A stretch of 5,942 bases of DNA from Candidatus Zixiibacteriota bacterium (GCA_022866585.1 JALHUP010000397.1:1-5942), one strand, 5' to 3'; counted from the stretch's first letter, positions 1 to 5,770 are shown. The notes: generated by a model from the letters alone, not told the origin. A program made the numbers and translations.

Positions 1-528
1 ATGACTCAATTTTTGTATTGTGTTTATGATTGGGCGGGCTTTTCTCCCAAAACCAGCCAAGCCCTTTCCTCTTCTGAATCAGCCCTGATTTCCACTTTGG
101 TAGAATACCCGATAGATGCCTATAATCCGAAACAAGGTTTGGGCGTCTCTGATCTGATTTTCGATTATCTGGGAGTGGGAATGGCAATTGCAAGGAAACA
201 TCAAAGTTGGCTGAATGATTTTGATTTTAAACTCAGCTGGAAGAAAAACATTTTCTCTCAAAATAAAACCCCCTTCGCTCAAACCTACGAGGAATACGAT
301 AATTTTATCTACTGGTGGACATACCGCCCAAAACTTTTCCTTCCTAAAAAGCTTCTATGTTTCGGATTTGGATATAGTGTTACTCATTTAGAGCTTAAAC
401 CGAAAAGGGAATTTTATGGGGGGATTGGTCTTTCCATCCCAGATTTTGCCTCATTGTTTGGGAAAAAACTTGGCGACAAAAGCAAATTCTTGGGAATTCT
501 ATATCCCAACATCCGCATAAAATTTTAG
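1..528 (+). CDS. DUF2279/YfiM-like envelope protein, probably 5'-truncated
   Basis: The frame is open from the first base to a TAG at 526-528, giving 175 residues. The order of motifs recalls the DUF2279 (YfiM-like predicted periplasmic or outer-membrane lipoprotein) family. There is a Gly-Phe-Ser segment near residue 13, then an acidic 'EYPIDAYNPKQGLGVSDLIFD' patch (35-55) followed by 'YLGVGMAI'. Next come 'FKLSW' and a 'YEEYDNFIYWWTYRP' stretch (96-110), where family members often have an aromatic-rich 'DYNGQTYWL'-like segment, and a glycine/aromatic C-terminal half ('FGFGYS', 'FYGGIGLSIPDF') suited to beta-strands. No signal peptide is visible, whereas family members are normally longer and exported. 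The Met at base 1 is therefore probably internal, with the true start lying upstream. The biochemical function of the family is unknown; an envelope location is inferred. The family call rests on memory of the motif pattern, not on an alignment. Confidence 0.6.
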   Translation: MTQFLYCVYDWAGFSPKTSQALSSSESALISTLVEYPIDAYNPKQGLGVSDLIFDYLGVGMAIARKHQSWLNDFDFKLSWKKNIFSQNKTPFAQTYEEYDNFIYWWTYRPKLFLPKKLLCFGFGYSVTHLELKPKREFYGGIGLSIPDFASLFGKKLGDKSKFLGILYPNIRIKF

Positions 529-534
529 CCAGTT

Positions 535-549
535 AAAGCCAAGCTTTTT
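535..549 (+). terminator. Weak terminator-like hairpin after the DUF2279-like gene
   Basis: AAAGC (535-539) and GCTTT (543-547) form a 5-bp stem with a CAA loop, leading into a run of five T (545-549). It lies seven bases past the stop codon. The stem is short and low in GC, so it may be chance; the GC-rich repeat array just downstream could also stop transcription. Confidence 0.25.
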
Positions 550-603
550 CAGGATGAATTCGTTAGTGTTCTTTGGCAACTAAGAGCAGACAAAAAGAAT
601 TTT

Positions 604-806
604 AATCCCCCTTGGTCCCCCTTTACAAAAGGGGGAGTTCTAAATAATCCCCCTTGGTCCCCCTTTACAAAAGGGGGAGTTCTAAATAATCCCCCTTTGT
701 CCCCCTTTACAAAAGGAGGAGTTCTAAATAATCCCCCTTTGTCCCCCTTTACAAAAGGGGGAGTTCTAAATAATCCCCCTTTATAAAAGGGGGATTTAGG
801 GGGATT
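604..806. repeat. 42-bp tandem array of CCCCC/GGGGG hairpin repeats (4 units plus terminal palindrome)
   Basis: Four 42-bp units start at 604, 646, 688 and 730, each opening with AATCCCCCTT. Units 1 and 2 are identical. Units 3 and 4 carry TTTGT in place of TTGGT, and unit 3 has one further change (GGAGGA for GGGGGA). Each unit contains a perfect 9-bp hairpin, TCCCCCTTT-ACA-AAAGGGGGA (616-636 in unit 1). The array ends at 772-806 with a variant in which CCCCCTTTATAAAAGGGGG is followed by ATTTAGGGGGATT. This closing form resembles the CCCCCTTT/AAAGGGGG palindromic repeats scattered through intergenic DNA of many bacteria (REP- or MITE-like). Because 42 is a multiple of 3 and the unit lacks stops in one frame, the minus strand reads as a periodic peptide. 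That is an artefact, not a gene. A strong hairpin series could also act as a transcription barrier or mRNA stabiliser. Confidence 0.9.
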
Positions 807-841
807 ATAGCTCACCTTATATCGTCTCAATCACACCATTT

Positions 842-871
842 GAATTTTCACACCTCTCTATGTGAAAATTC
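842..871. repeat. Perfect 11-bp inverted repeat, possible operator or hairpin
   Basis: GAATTTTCACA (842-852) and TGTGAAAATTC (861-871) are exact reverse complements separated by eight bases. The length and symmetry suit either a dimeric regulator site or a stem-loop in RNA. No T-run follows, so it is not an ordinary terminator. It sits 36 bases beyond the CCCCC/GGGGG array and about 290 bases upstream of the HD-GYP gene. Confidence 0.6.
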
Positions 872-1112
872 GTATGAATGCTTCGCATCTCGGAATATTA
901 ACTCCCATGTTTATCTCGCTGAGCGAAAACCGATTTTCATCAAAAGCCCTTTTTTCTTTTCACAGATTGAAGTTCGTCAATTCTCTGTGCAAAAGAAGAG
1001 CATAGAAAAATTCAATTTTCGCTTTTTAAAAGCCGATAAAAACTTCGTAACCGAAAGACAGGAACTTCAATTACCCCGCCGTTGGCGGGGGATTTTCAAT
1101 AAATTCGCACCT
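872..1112. other. Gene-free stretch with several small stem-loops
   Basis: I see no convincing gene here. A TTG-started frame at 840-1130 is open but has low-complexity, Phe/Lys-rich content, no ribosome site and no family resemblance. The stretch holds small stems: ATGC-TTC-GCAT (878-888), TCGC-TGA-GCGA (916-926), CACAGATTGA (961-970) against TCAA and TCTGTG (977-989), and a GCTTTTTAAAAGC palindrome from 1021. The last is the strong GC-rich hairpin CCCCGCC-GTT-GGCGGGG (1074-1090). The last stem is followed by GATTTTC rather than a clean T-run, so it is at best an imperfect terminator that insulates the downstream promoter. Confidence 0.5.
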
Positions 1113-1141
1113 TTGGTATTTTATCTTTAAACTTCTATAAT
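1113..1141 (+). promoter_or_regulatory. Sigma70-like promoter for the HD-GYP regulator
   Basis: TTGGTA (1113-1118, four of six matches to TTGACA) is separated by exactly 17 bases from a perfect TATAAT (1136-1141). Transcription would begin near 1148, leaving a leader of only about 11 bases that contains the AAGGGGG (1149-1155) in front of the ATG at 1159. Spacing and the perfect -10 box support it. Confidence 0.55.
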
Positions 1142-1158
1142 CTGTTCTAAGGGGGCAT

Positions 1159-2769
1159 ATGAGCAGTAGATCCAATGGTCGAATCTGTTTAACCAGAAAT
1201 TCCACCCCTGCGCAAGCAAACCAAATTCCACCTTTGTCGGGGCTGTCCCAGAAGTCCCCGCTGGAGACTGATGTCTCGGGATCAACCTCTGGCGATGCTC
1301 CGCATATTTTGGTGGTTGACGACGAGGAGTATATCTGTGAAGTCATAAAAGAGATGCTGGCGGATGCGAACTACCGTGTGCAGACGGCTTATGACCCCCA
1401 AAAGGCTATGGATATTTTAGAGAGAGAGCCGGTGGACTTCGTTTTGACCGACCTGATTATGGGCGAAAAATCAGGCGTGGATGTGCTTAACAAAACGATC
1501 AAACTTCATCCGGATGCGGTGGTGGTTTTAATGACCGGTCGCCCCACCATAGAGAATGCGGTAGCGGTTTTAAAATCAGGCGCCTATGACTACTTGATCA
1601 AGCCCTTTTCCATGGATACCCTAAGGGCGGTCGTAAAAAGGGGTTTAGAAAAACAAAGACTTCTTCGAGAGAATATTAATTTAAAGGAAACAGTCTCCCT
1701 TTATAGGATCAGCGAAGCCATGGGTTCAAGCATCCGATTGGATTTTCTTTTGAACTTGATTTTGGAGACCGCCATCAAAGAGCTGGAAGCAGACATGGCC
1801 TGGGTTTTACTTTTAGACGAAAAGAACAACGAGTTGATCCCTAAAGCGTCTCTGGGCATACCCCCACGGATGTATGAAAGTGGCTTTTTAAGCGGAAACG
1901 ATTCCATCTCCAGATGGGTGATAAAAAATGCCAAGCCCCAAATTTTCGACAAGGATAAAATCGAAGATCGATTCCTCTCCTGGGAGTTTAAGAGAAAGAT
2001 AAGATCAGGCATTAGCCATCCCTTGATGGCCAAAGGAAAGGTAATAGGGATTTTGACTCTGATTCGAACCGAAGGCCAGCTATCTCCATTCAACATCGGG
2101 CAGATTCACTCCCTTTCCATCATCGTCTCCAAAGCCGCCTCTGCTATCGAAAATTCTAAGCTGTATGAGGAACTAAGGGAGTCTTATATGGAGACTCTCA
2201 CCGCCTTAGCCAATGCGGTGGAAGCGCGGGACACCTATACCCGGGGACACACGGAAAGGGTCTGGTATATGGCTGAGCTTATCGCCAGGCAGATGGGATG
2301 GGAGGAGGATAAGCTGTGGGAGGTGAAAATGGGAGGGATATTGCACGATATTGGTAAAATTGGGGTTCCAGATGCAATACTGAATAAGCCGGAGGCTTTA
2401 ACCCAAGAGGAATTTGAAGTGATGAAACAGCATCCAGCTTGTGGAGCAAAGATATTGGAAGGGATCTCTTTTTTGAAGCCGGCCATCCCGTATGTTCTTT
2501 ATCATCATGAAAGATATGATGGCAAAGGCTATCCAAACAGATTAAGAGGAGAACAGATACCTATCCAGGGACGCTTGATGGCTGTAGTGGACACCTTTGA
2601 TGCCATAACCTCAGACAGACCTTATAGAAAAAGCAAAGGTTTTAAGCTTGCCATCAAAGAGATCAAAGATTGCTCCGGCACCCAGTTCGATCCAAAGGTG
2701 GCTAAAATCCTTGTGGGAGCCTGGGAGCATGGAAGAATCGACAAAGAAAGAATAAAAATCAAAAAGTGA
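1159..2769 (+). CDS. Response regulator with REC, GAF and HD-GYP domains (cyclic-di-GMP phosphodiesterase)
   Basis: Predicted cytoplasmic 536-residue two-component output protein that hydrolyses cyclic di-GMP when signalled. Residues 1-47 are a Ser/Pro/Thr-rich extension. The REC domain (about 48-170) has the acidic pair D54-D55, phospho-acceptor D98 in 'TDLIMGEKSG', T126 and K148 in 'IKPF', so phosphorylation should be possible; G102 replaces the usual Pro. A GAF-like sensor domain follows (about 178-335). The HD-GYP domain (about 343-530) carries 'TRGHTERV' (H364), H396-D397 with K400 in 'LHDIGKIGVP', 'KQHP' (H425), 'HHERYDGKGYP' (449-459), 'DTFDAITSDRPYR' (478-490) and 'GTQFDP' (507-512). 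All hallmark motifs are intact, so activity is expected. The start at 1159 has AAGGGGG just upstream, although its 3-nt spacing is short, and no better start lies closer to REC. No histidine kinase is in the window; its partner is probably encoded elsewhere. Confidence 0.95.
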   Translation: MSSRSNGRICLTRNSTPAQANQIPPLSGLSQKSPLETDVSGSTSGDAPHILVVDDEEYICEVIKEMLADANYRVQTAYDPQKAMDILEREPVDFVLTDLIMGEKSGVDVLNKTIKLHPDAVVVLMTGRPTIENAVAVLKSGAYDYLIKPFSMDTLRAVVKRGLEKQRLLRENINLKETVSLYRISEAMGSSIRLDFLLNLILETAIKELEADMAWVLLLDEKNNELIPKASLGIPPRMYESGFLSGNDSISRWVIKNAKPQIFDKDKIEDRFLSWEFKRKIRSGISHPLMAKGKVIGILTLIRTEGQLSPFNIGQIHSLSIIVSKAASAIENSKLYEELRESYMETLTALANAVEARDTYTRGHTERVWYMAELIARQMGWEEDKLWEVKMGGILHDIGKIGVPDAILNKPEALTQEEFEVMKQHPACGAKILEGISFLKPAIPYVLYHHERYDGKGYPNRLRGEQIPIQGRLMAVVDTFDAITSDRPYRKSKGFKLAIKEIKDCSGTQFDPKVAKILVGAWEHGRIDKERIKIKK

Positions 2770-2800
2770 TTTCTCTTCATTCCTGCAAATATATGTGGGG

Positions 2801-2859
2801 GGACTTCTCGTATAAAAACAAAGTGTAAATTTCAAAACACCTAAAGAAAGTCCATTTTT
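2801..2859 (+). terminator. Possible long-loop terminator after the HD-GYP gene
   Basis: GGACTT (2801-2806) can pair with AAGTCC (2848-2853), which is followed by A and five T (2855-2859). A small GTGT/ACAC stem (2823-2826 with 2837-2840) sits inside the 41-base loop. Position and T-run fit termination, but the long loop makes it a weak candidate. Confidence 0.3.
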
Positions 2860-2898
2860 GCTCTTACATCCGGAAGGAAAAAATTCTTGAGATTTTTG

Positions 2899-2926
2899 TT
2901 GACATAATAAAAAAGTTATATATTTT
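2899..2926 (+). promoter_or_regulatory. Sigma70-like promoter for the flavin-reductase gene
   Basis: A perfect TTGACA (2899-2904) is followed after 16 bases by TATTTT (2921-2926); an overlapping TATATT (2919-2924) would give a 14-base spacer, which is short. The surroundings are very AT-rich. Transcription would start near 2933, giving a leader of about 155 bases. Confidence 0.55.
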
Positions 2927-2934
2927 TTCTAATC

Positions 2935-3005
2935 GAACTTACAGTTCTTTTAAAAAACTGCAAAAAATTCCACAAAGAAGGTTCTCTTTTGTTGGTGAAC
3001 AAAAG
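2935..3005 (+). promoter_or_regulatory. Palindromes in the leader of the flavin-reductase gene
   Basis: Just after the predicted transcription start lie GAACT-TAC-AGTTC (2935-2947), an overlapping near-palindrome CAGTT-CTTTTAAAA-AACTG (2942-2960), and a perfect 8-bp hairpin CTTTTGTT-GGTG-AACAAAAG (2986-3005). The first two fit a repressor or activator site at the promoter. The third fits an RNA stem. I see no FMN-riboswitch consensus or other known riboswitch, so the regulatory role is inferred from position only. Confidence 0.35.
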
Positions 3006-3073
3006 TTTGACCATAGGCGACAAAAACAAGTGTATGAAGTTAGAAATAGGAGTTTGATTCTAAAGTAAAAAAC

Positions 3074-3081
3074 AAAAGGAG
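3074..3081 (+). promoter_or_regulatory. Strong Shine-Dalgarno site fixing the start at 3087
   Basis: AAAAGGAG (3074-3081) ends five bases before the ATG at 3087. It is the clearest ribosome binding site in the window and decides the start of the flavin-reductase gene. Confidence 0.8.
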
Positions 3082-3086
3082 CACAA

Positions 3087-3710
3087 ATGAAGACAGAAAT
3101 AGAGAAGGTCGATTTCGACCTCGGTGGTTCGAGGAACGTTGATTCGTTTCCCCTATTAGGTGATCCGAAAGATGCTTTTCCTCTTCGTTTTCCTTTAGTG
3201 GGACAAGTGGTTTTGATTACCTCCATAAATAGGGAGAAGGTTCCCAGTTTGGCGCCGCAAAGCTGGGTTTCCATCTTTGCCTCCCGTCCGGCTATAGTCG
3301 GCTTCGGCTGTAATATGAGCCAACCTACGGCCAAAAACATTTTGTCCACCGGGGAATTTGTTATAAATATTCCGGGGGCGGAGTTGGCTAAAAAAATATG
3401 GAATGTATCGGGGATGGAAACTGAGGGGAATAAAAACATCGAGAAGGCGGGCTTGACGCCCATCAAGTCTGCCAAACTTTCCACACCTCGCATTGCTGAA
3501 TGCAGGGCGCACTTAGAATGCTCTTTGGACTGGACGAAAAAATATGGGGATCAGGTGGTCATATTCGGACGTGTGCTTTTGGCTTCAGTGGATAAAAAAG
3601 CGGTGGAAGCCGACTCAGAGGAAAGATACAAATATCTTAAGCTTTTAGCGGACTTAGATGAGGGGATATATGGGGTGATCAAAGAAGCAAAGAAGGTCAG
3701 CCCCAAGTGA
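3087..3710 (+). CDS. Flavin reductase-like domain protein (flavoredoxin-type, FMN-binding split barrel)
   Basis: The 207-residue length is typical of stand-alone members of the flavin reductase-like family. The split-barrel core runs from about residue 33 to 170: 'PLVGQVVLITS' (36-46), 'SLAPQSWVSIFASRPAIVGFGCN' (54-76; members usually read N-x-A-x-x-S-W-x-S followed by S-x-x-P), 'TAKNILSTGEFVINIP' (81-96, matching the common 'T..NI..TGEFVVN.P'), and 'HLECSLDW' (142-149; usually H-x-E-C). Such proteins bind FMN and either reduce flavin with NAD(P)H for a partner oxygenase or serve as electron carriers; which applies here cannot be told. No signal peptide or membrane segment is seen, so it should be cytoplasmic. 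It has its own promoter and ribosome site and is followed by a long gene-free region, so it is probably transcribed alone. A hairpin CCTCG-GTGGTT-CGAGG lies at codons 11-16. Confidence 0.88.
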   Translation: MKTEIEKVDFDLGGSRNVDSFPLLGDPKDAFPLRFPLVGQVVLITSINREKVPSLAPQSWVSIFASRPAIVGFGCNMSQPTAKNILSTGEFVINIPGAELAKKIWNVSGMETEGNKNIEKAGLTPIKSAKLSTPRIAECRAHLECSLDWTKKYGDQVVIFGRVLLASVDKKAVEADSEERYKYLKLLADLDEGIYGVIKEAKKVSPK

Positions 3711-3754
3711 GCAGTGGAAAGTGGTCAGTTAGCAGTGGCCAGCCATCATCTGGC
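3710..3754. repeat. Short direct repeats and small stem just after the flavin-reductase gene
   Basis: AGCAGTGG occurs at 3710-3717 and again at 3731-3738 (21-base period), with GTGGTCAGT between. It is followed by a perfect GCCAG-CCATCAT-CTGGC stem (3738-3754). The first copy begins on the last base of the stop codon. AGCAGTGG/GTGGTCAGT strings recur as intergenic filler in some environmental genomes. There is no T-run, so it is not a standard terminator. Confidence 0.45.
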
Positions 3755-3756
3755 GA

Positions 3757-3797
3757 TCAAGCATAGCTTTTAGCACTGCTTGACACAGGAATATAAT
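3757..3797 (+). promoter_or_regulatory. Promoter-like region with overlapping inverted repeat, upstream of the gene-free region
   Basis: A perfect TATAAT lies at 3792-3797, with TTTAGC 17 bases upstream as a weak -35 (3769-3774). A perfect TTGACA at 3780-3785 is too close to that TATAAT to pair with it; its best -10 would be a poor TCCTAT at 3804-3809. TCAAGCA (3757-3763) and TGCTTGA (3777-3783) form a perfect 7-bp inverted repeat over this zone, suiting an operator. Either arrangement would start transcription near 3804-3816 into the structured region, not directly into a gene. Confidence 0.35.
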
Positions 3798-3803
3798 TAG
3801 CTT

Positions 3804-4311
3804 TCCTATACCCGTTTTGATTTTTCCGAAGTTCTAAGTTAGATATAAATATCCGAAAGAGTTAACCCCTAATTTCGAAACAAAAGTTTTCCTGCGCGTT
3901 AGTCTTTTTAACCAACGGCTAGGTTGCCTGTTGTGAAGACAGGTTGCACAAGAACTTAGTGTAAAAGCAGTAGCCGCCCACAAGGCCGTAAGTTATTAAA
4001 AACCAAGGTCTGGGTTTCCCCGACTAAACTCTGCGGTTGTTATTTTAGAGACTGCCGATAATCCTCCCGGACGGTCTTTGTAATCCACCATACCAATTAC
4101 CAGCACTTCTGATTTCAAAAAGAAGATTTTGTGCATTCAAGCGGGAAACTACGCCCCCCCACTCCTTATCTTTTGTGGATCAAATGGTTAAGAATTGATC
4201 AATTTTCCCGATTAATAATTTAGAGATAAGCAAAGAGTTGCTTGTGTATTTAGTACTTTTGCTATTAAGTAACATTGCATCCTCGTCCCGCAAAGTGCGG
4301 GATGCATTTTT
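3804..4311 (+). ncRNA. Candidate structured non-coding RNA (unidentified)
   Basis: About 500 bases without an open frame over roughly 60 codons on either strand, with a promoter-like start and a terminator-like end. It holds a chain of stems. GTTAA/TTAAC (3861-3865 with 3908-3912) encloses CTAA/TTAG (3869-3872 with 3899-3902) and AAAC-AAAA-GTTT (3878-3889). Then come CCTGT/ACAGG (3927-3931 with 3939-3943), GTC-T-GGG-TTT-CCC-C-GAC (4008-4024), and an 11-bp stem with one bulge (4047-4057 with 4068-4079). GCACTTCT pairs with AGAAG and GTGC (4103-4134); AATTGATCAATT (4193-4204) is a perfect palindrome; AAGCAA-AGAG-TTGCTT (4228-4243) and TACTT/AAGTA (4254-4271) follow. It lacks the landmarks of tmRNA, RNase P RNA, SRP RNA and 6S RNA that I can recall. 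A long leader for the DUF4388 gene or relic DNA are alternatives. The strand is inferred from the terminator-like end. Confidence 0.3.
4276..4311 (+). terminator. Intrinsic terminator-like hairpin
   Basis: TCCCGCA-AAG-TGCGGGA (4286-4302) is a perfect 7-bp GC-rich stem with a 3-base loop. An outer TGCAT/ATGCA pair (4276-4280 with 4302-4306) extends it across a bulge, and five T follow at 4307-4311. It is the best terminator in the window. No gene lies between it and the flavin-reductase stop 570 bases upstream, so it most likely ends a non-coding transcript. Confidence 0.6.
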
Positions 4312-4326
4312 GGTTTCGTTTTAAAA

Positions 4327-4441
4327 GGTTACGGTTGCGGTTAGGTATCGTCTAAAAAGTCCTCGTCAGTCGTTTGTCGCGCCAAAGGCGGGATAGACGA
4401 AACCGACCCACGCTCCCCGATACGTGACCGAAACCCAAACC
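4327..4441. repeat. 115-bp imperfect inverted repeat with internal 13-bp hairpin
   Basis: The arms 4327-4350 and 4418-4441 match at 19 of 24 positions (15 of 19 in the inner part 4332-4350 against 4418-4436, including the perfect TATCG/CGATA end). Inside, TCGTTTGTC (4370-4378) pairs with GATAGACGA (4392-4400) using two G-U pairs. After one G-G mismatch the stem continues as CGCC-AAA-GGCG (4380-4390). The left arm also reads as GGTTAC-GGTTGC-GGTTAG, three near-identical hexamers. This could be a small palindromic repeat element (MITE- or REP-like) or a cruciform/structured RNA; no transposase or clear target-site duplication is seen. Confidence 0.5.
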
Positions 4442-4537
4442 GACAACAATAGACCTAAAAATCTTATTTTGTGGACAGAGCGTTAGGCAAAAAGCAGGGT
4501 AAGGTTTGTTTAAATTATAAAACTTCTTCTCCCGATT
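4442..4537. other. Spacer before the DUF4388 gene
   Basis: A TATAAA box at 4516-4521 would start transcription near 4528, giving an almost leaderless mRNA, but I find no matching -35. No Shine-Dalgarno sequence precedes the ATG at 4538; the bases just upstream are pyrimidine-rich (CTTCTTCTCCCGATT). A short overlapping frame at 4471-4662 lacks a family resemblance and conflicts with the DUF4388 frame, so it is not counted as a gene. Confidence 0.35.
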
Positions 4538-5770
4538 ATGAGCACCAAAACCAAAGAGGCCGGGCTTACTGGAGATTTAAGGACAGTCTCTCTGGCCGAT
4601 CTTTTGCAACTTATCAGCACATCCGGAAAGACCGGAATGCTTTCGATCTTTCGATCTCATAATAGAGAATTTGCACCCAAGGGATCTGTTTCGGGCGATA
4701 TTCAAAAAAGGGAGATCTATTTCTTAAAGGGCAACATAATTTATGCCACCTCTTTCGGCAATGAGGACGTCTTATTGGGCAACCTCGTCTTGAGGAAAAG
4801 GAAAATTTCCAAAGCGGAGCTGGATAAAGCGGTCAACCTTCAGAAGTTCTCCCATAAGAGATTGGGCACACTTCTTTTGGAGATGGGGCTTTTAAGCCGA
4901 GAGGAGTTGTCGGAATGTCTAAAATATCAGATTGAGGAGATTCTGTATAATCTTTTCGGTTGGACCTCTGGAGAGTTCGTCTTTTTGGAGGGTAAACTTC
5001 CCCCTGCAGATCAGATCACCACTCAGATTATTACCATGAATATGGTGATGGAGGGGACAAAAAGAATCGATGAGGCAAACCAGATCCAAAAGTTTCTGCC
5101 AGCGGATGACGTCATCTTGAGGGTGGTGGCAGATCCCAAGATTAAATCCAGCCAGGTGAATGTAAATTTAGACGATCTACAAACACTGGTTTTGATTAAT
5201 GGAGAAAGAACAATTCCGGAGATACTCGAATTAAGCTCACTTGGAGAATTTCTTACCTCTAAAGCCATATATAATTTATTAACTTTGGGATTGGTGGAAG
5301 AAGGGGGGAAGAAAAAAATCCAAAAGCCTCAAAAAGAAAAAGAAGAGATTCTTTTGGAGATCGTGATCCAATTATATGTTGTCTCTTACCAGACCATTGA
5401 AAAAACCGTAGCCCAGAAATTAGGGGAAGGAGCAAAAAAGATCCTGAACAACTCTCTTCAGCTTCAAAAGACCTATCACCCGATTCTGGCTAATCTGGTA
5501 AGTTCCGAGGACTTTCTTAACTTTGGGAATTTGAAAAATGCTGTGACCAGGATATCGAAACCAATCAGATTCCATAAACTCATGGACGGACTGAATGCCT
5601 TGCTTTCGGAATACCTCAAATCCGTCTCCTTGACTTTGGGCAAAAATGTGACCAGAGAGGCTATCGCGGAGATCAGAAAAGAAGCGGCTCAGATCATCGC
5701 TCAGGACAGGGAAATAGCTAAGGAATATGATCTCGAAGAAGAGTTGCTAAGAACCTTAAAATTTCTCTAA
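4538..5770 (+). CDS. DUF4388 (PATAN-like) domain protein with helical C-terminal extension
   Basis: The 410-residue product opens with the DUF4388 signature 'GLTGDLRTVSLADLLQLISTSGKTGMLSI' (9-37). After an insert of about 18 residues, strands 'REIYFLKGNIIYATS' (58-72) follow. Next is a helical 'RKISKAELDKAVNLQ...RLGTLLLEMGLLSREELSECLKYQ' repeat pair (88-131), then 'EILYNLFGWTSGEFVF' (134-149) and a winged-helix-like 'TIPEILELSSLGEFLTSKAIYNLLTLGLVE' (225-254). A Lys/Glu-rich linker (257-271) leads to a roughly 140-residue helical tail I do not recognise. There is no signal peptide or membrane segment, so it is probably cytoplasmic. DUF4388 proteins are often fused to or encoded beside response regulators and linked to gliding or pilus functions; a scaffold or signalling role is inferred. 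The ATG at 4538 is the only common start after the in-frame TAA at 4511. The next gene begins 3 bases after the stop, suggesting an operon. Confidence 0.88.
   Translation: MSTKTKEAGLTGDLRTVSLADLLQLISTSGKTGMLSIFRSHNREFAPKGSVSGDIQKREIYFLKGNIIYATSFGNEDVLLGNLVLRKRKISKAELDKAVNLQKFSHKRLGTLLLEMGLLSREELSECLKYQIEEILYNLFGWTSGEFVFLEGKLPPADQITTQIITMNMVMEGTKRIDEANQIQKFLPADDVILRVVADPKIKSSQVNVNLDDLQTLVLINGERTIPEILELSSLGEFLTSKAIYNLLTLGLVEEGGKKKIQKPQKEKEEILLEIVIQLYVVSYQTIEKTVAQKLGEGAKKILNNSLQLQKTYHPILANLVSSEDFLNFGNLKNAVTRISKPIRFHKLMDGLNALLSEYLKSVSLTLGKNVTREAIAEIRKEAAQIIAQDREIAKEYDLEEELLRTLKFL

Noticed and set aside
549..830. Minus-strand open frame encoding a periodic 14-residue repeat peptide
   Set aside because: It is the translation of the 42-bp tandem repeat, which stays open because 42 is a multiple of three; no ribosome site and typical of spurious repeat-derived proteins.
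840..1130. Plus-strand 96-codon frame starting with TTG
   Set aside because: Weak start, no ribosome site, low-complexity composition, and it covers several inverted repeats; no family resemblance.
2933..3086. FMN riboswitch before the flavin-reductase gene
   Set aside because: The conserved AGGGTAAC and CCGACCGGCGGT-like blocks are absent.
2939..3493. Minus-strand 184-codon frame antisense to the flavin-reductase gene
   Set aside because: A shadow of a well-supported gene on the plus strand; the product has no recognisable domain.
3912..3950. Resemblance of GGCTAGGTTGCC to part of a cyclic-di-GMP (GEMM) riboswitch
   Set aside because: Only a short piece matches; the conserved upstream GACGCAAAGCC-like core and tetraloop arrangement are missing, and it is over 500 bases from the next gene.
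4130..4170. Possible tmRNA tag-like segment (GGAAACTACGCC, reading G-N-Y-A)
   Set aside because: The frame runs on through a C-run instead of ending in Ala-Leu-Ala-Ala and a stop, and neither the tmRNA 5' segment nor the tRNA-like 3' end with CCA is present.
4471..4662. Plus-strand 63-codon frame overlapping the DUF4388 start
   Set aside because: Overlaps a confident domain-bearing frame, starts at a GTG without a ribosome site, and resembles nothing known.
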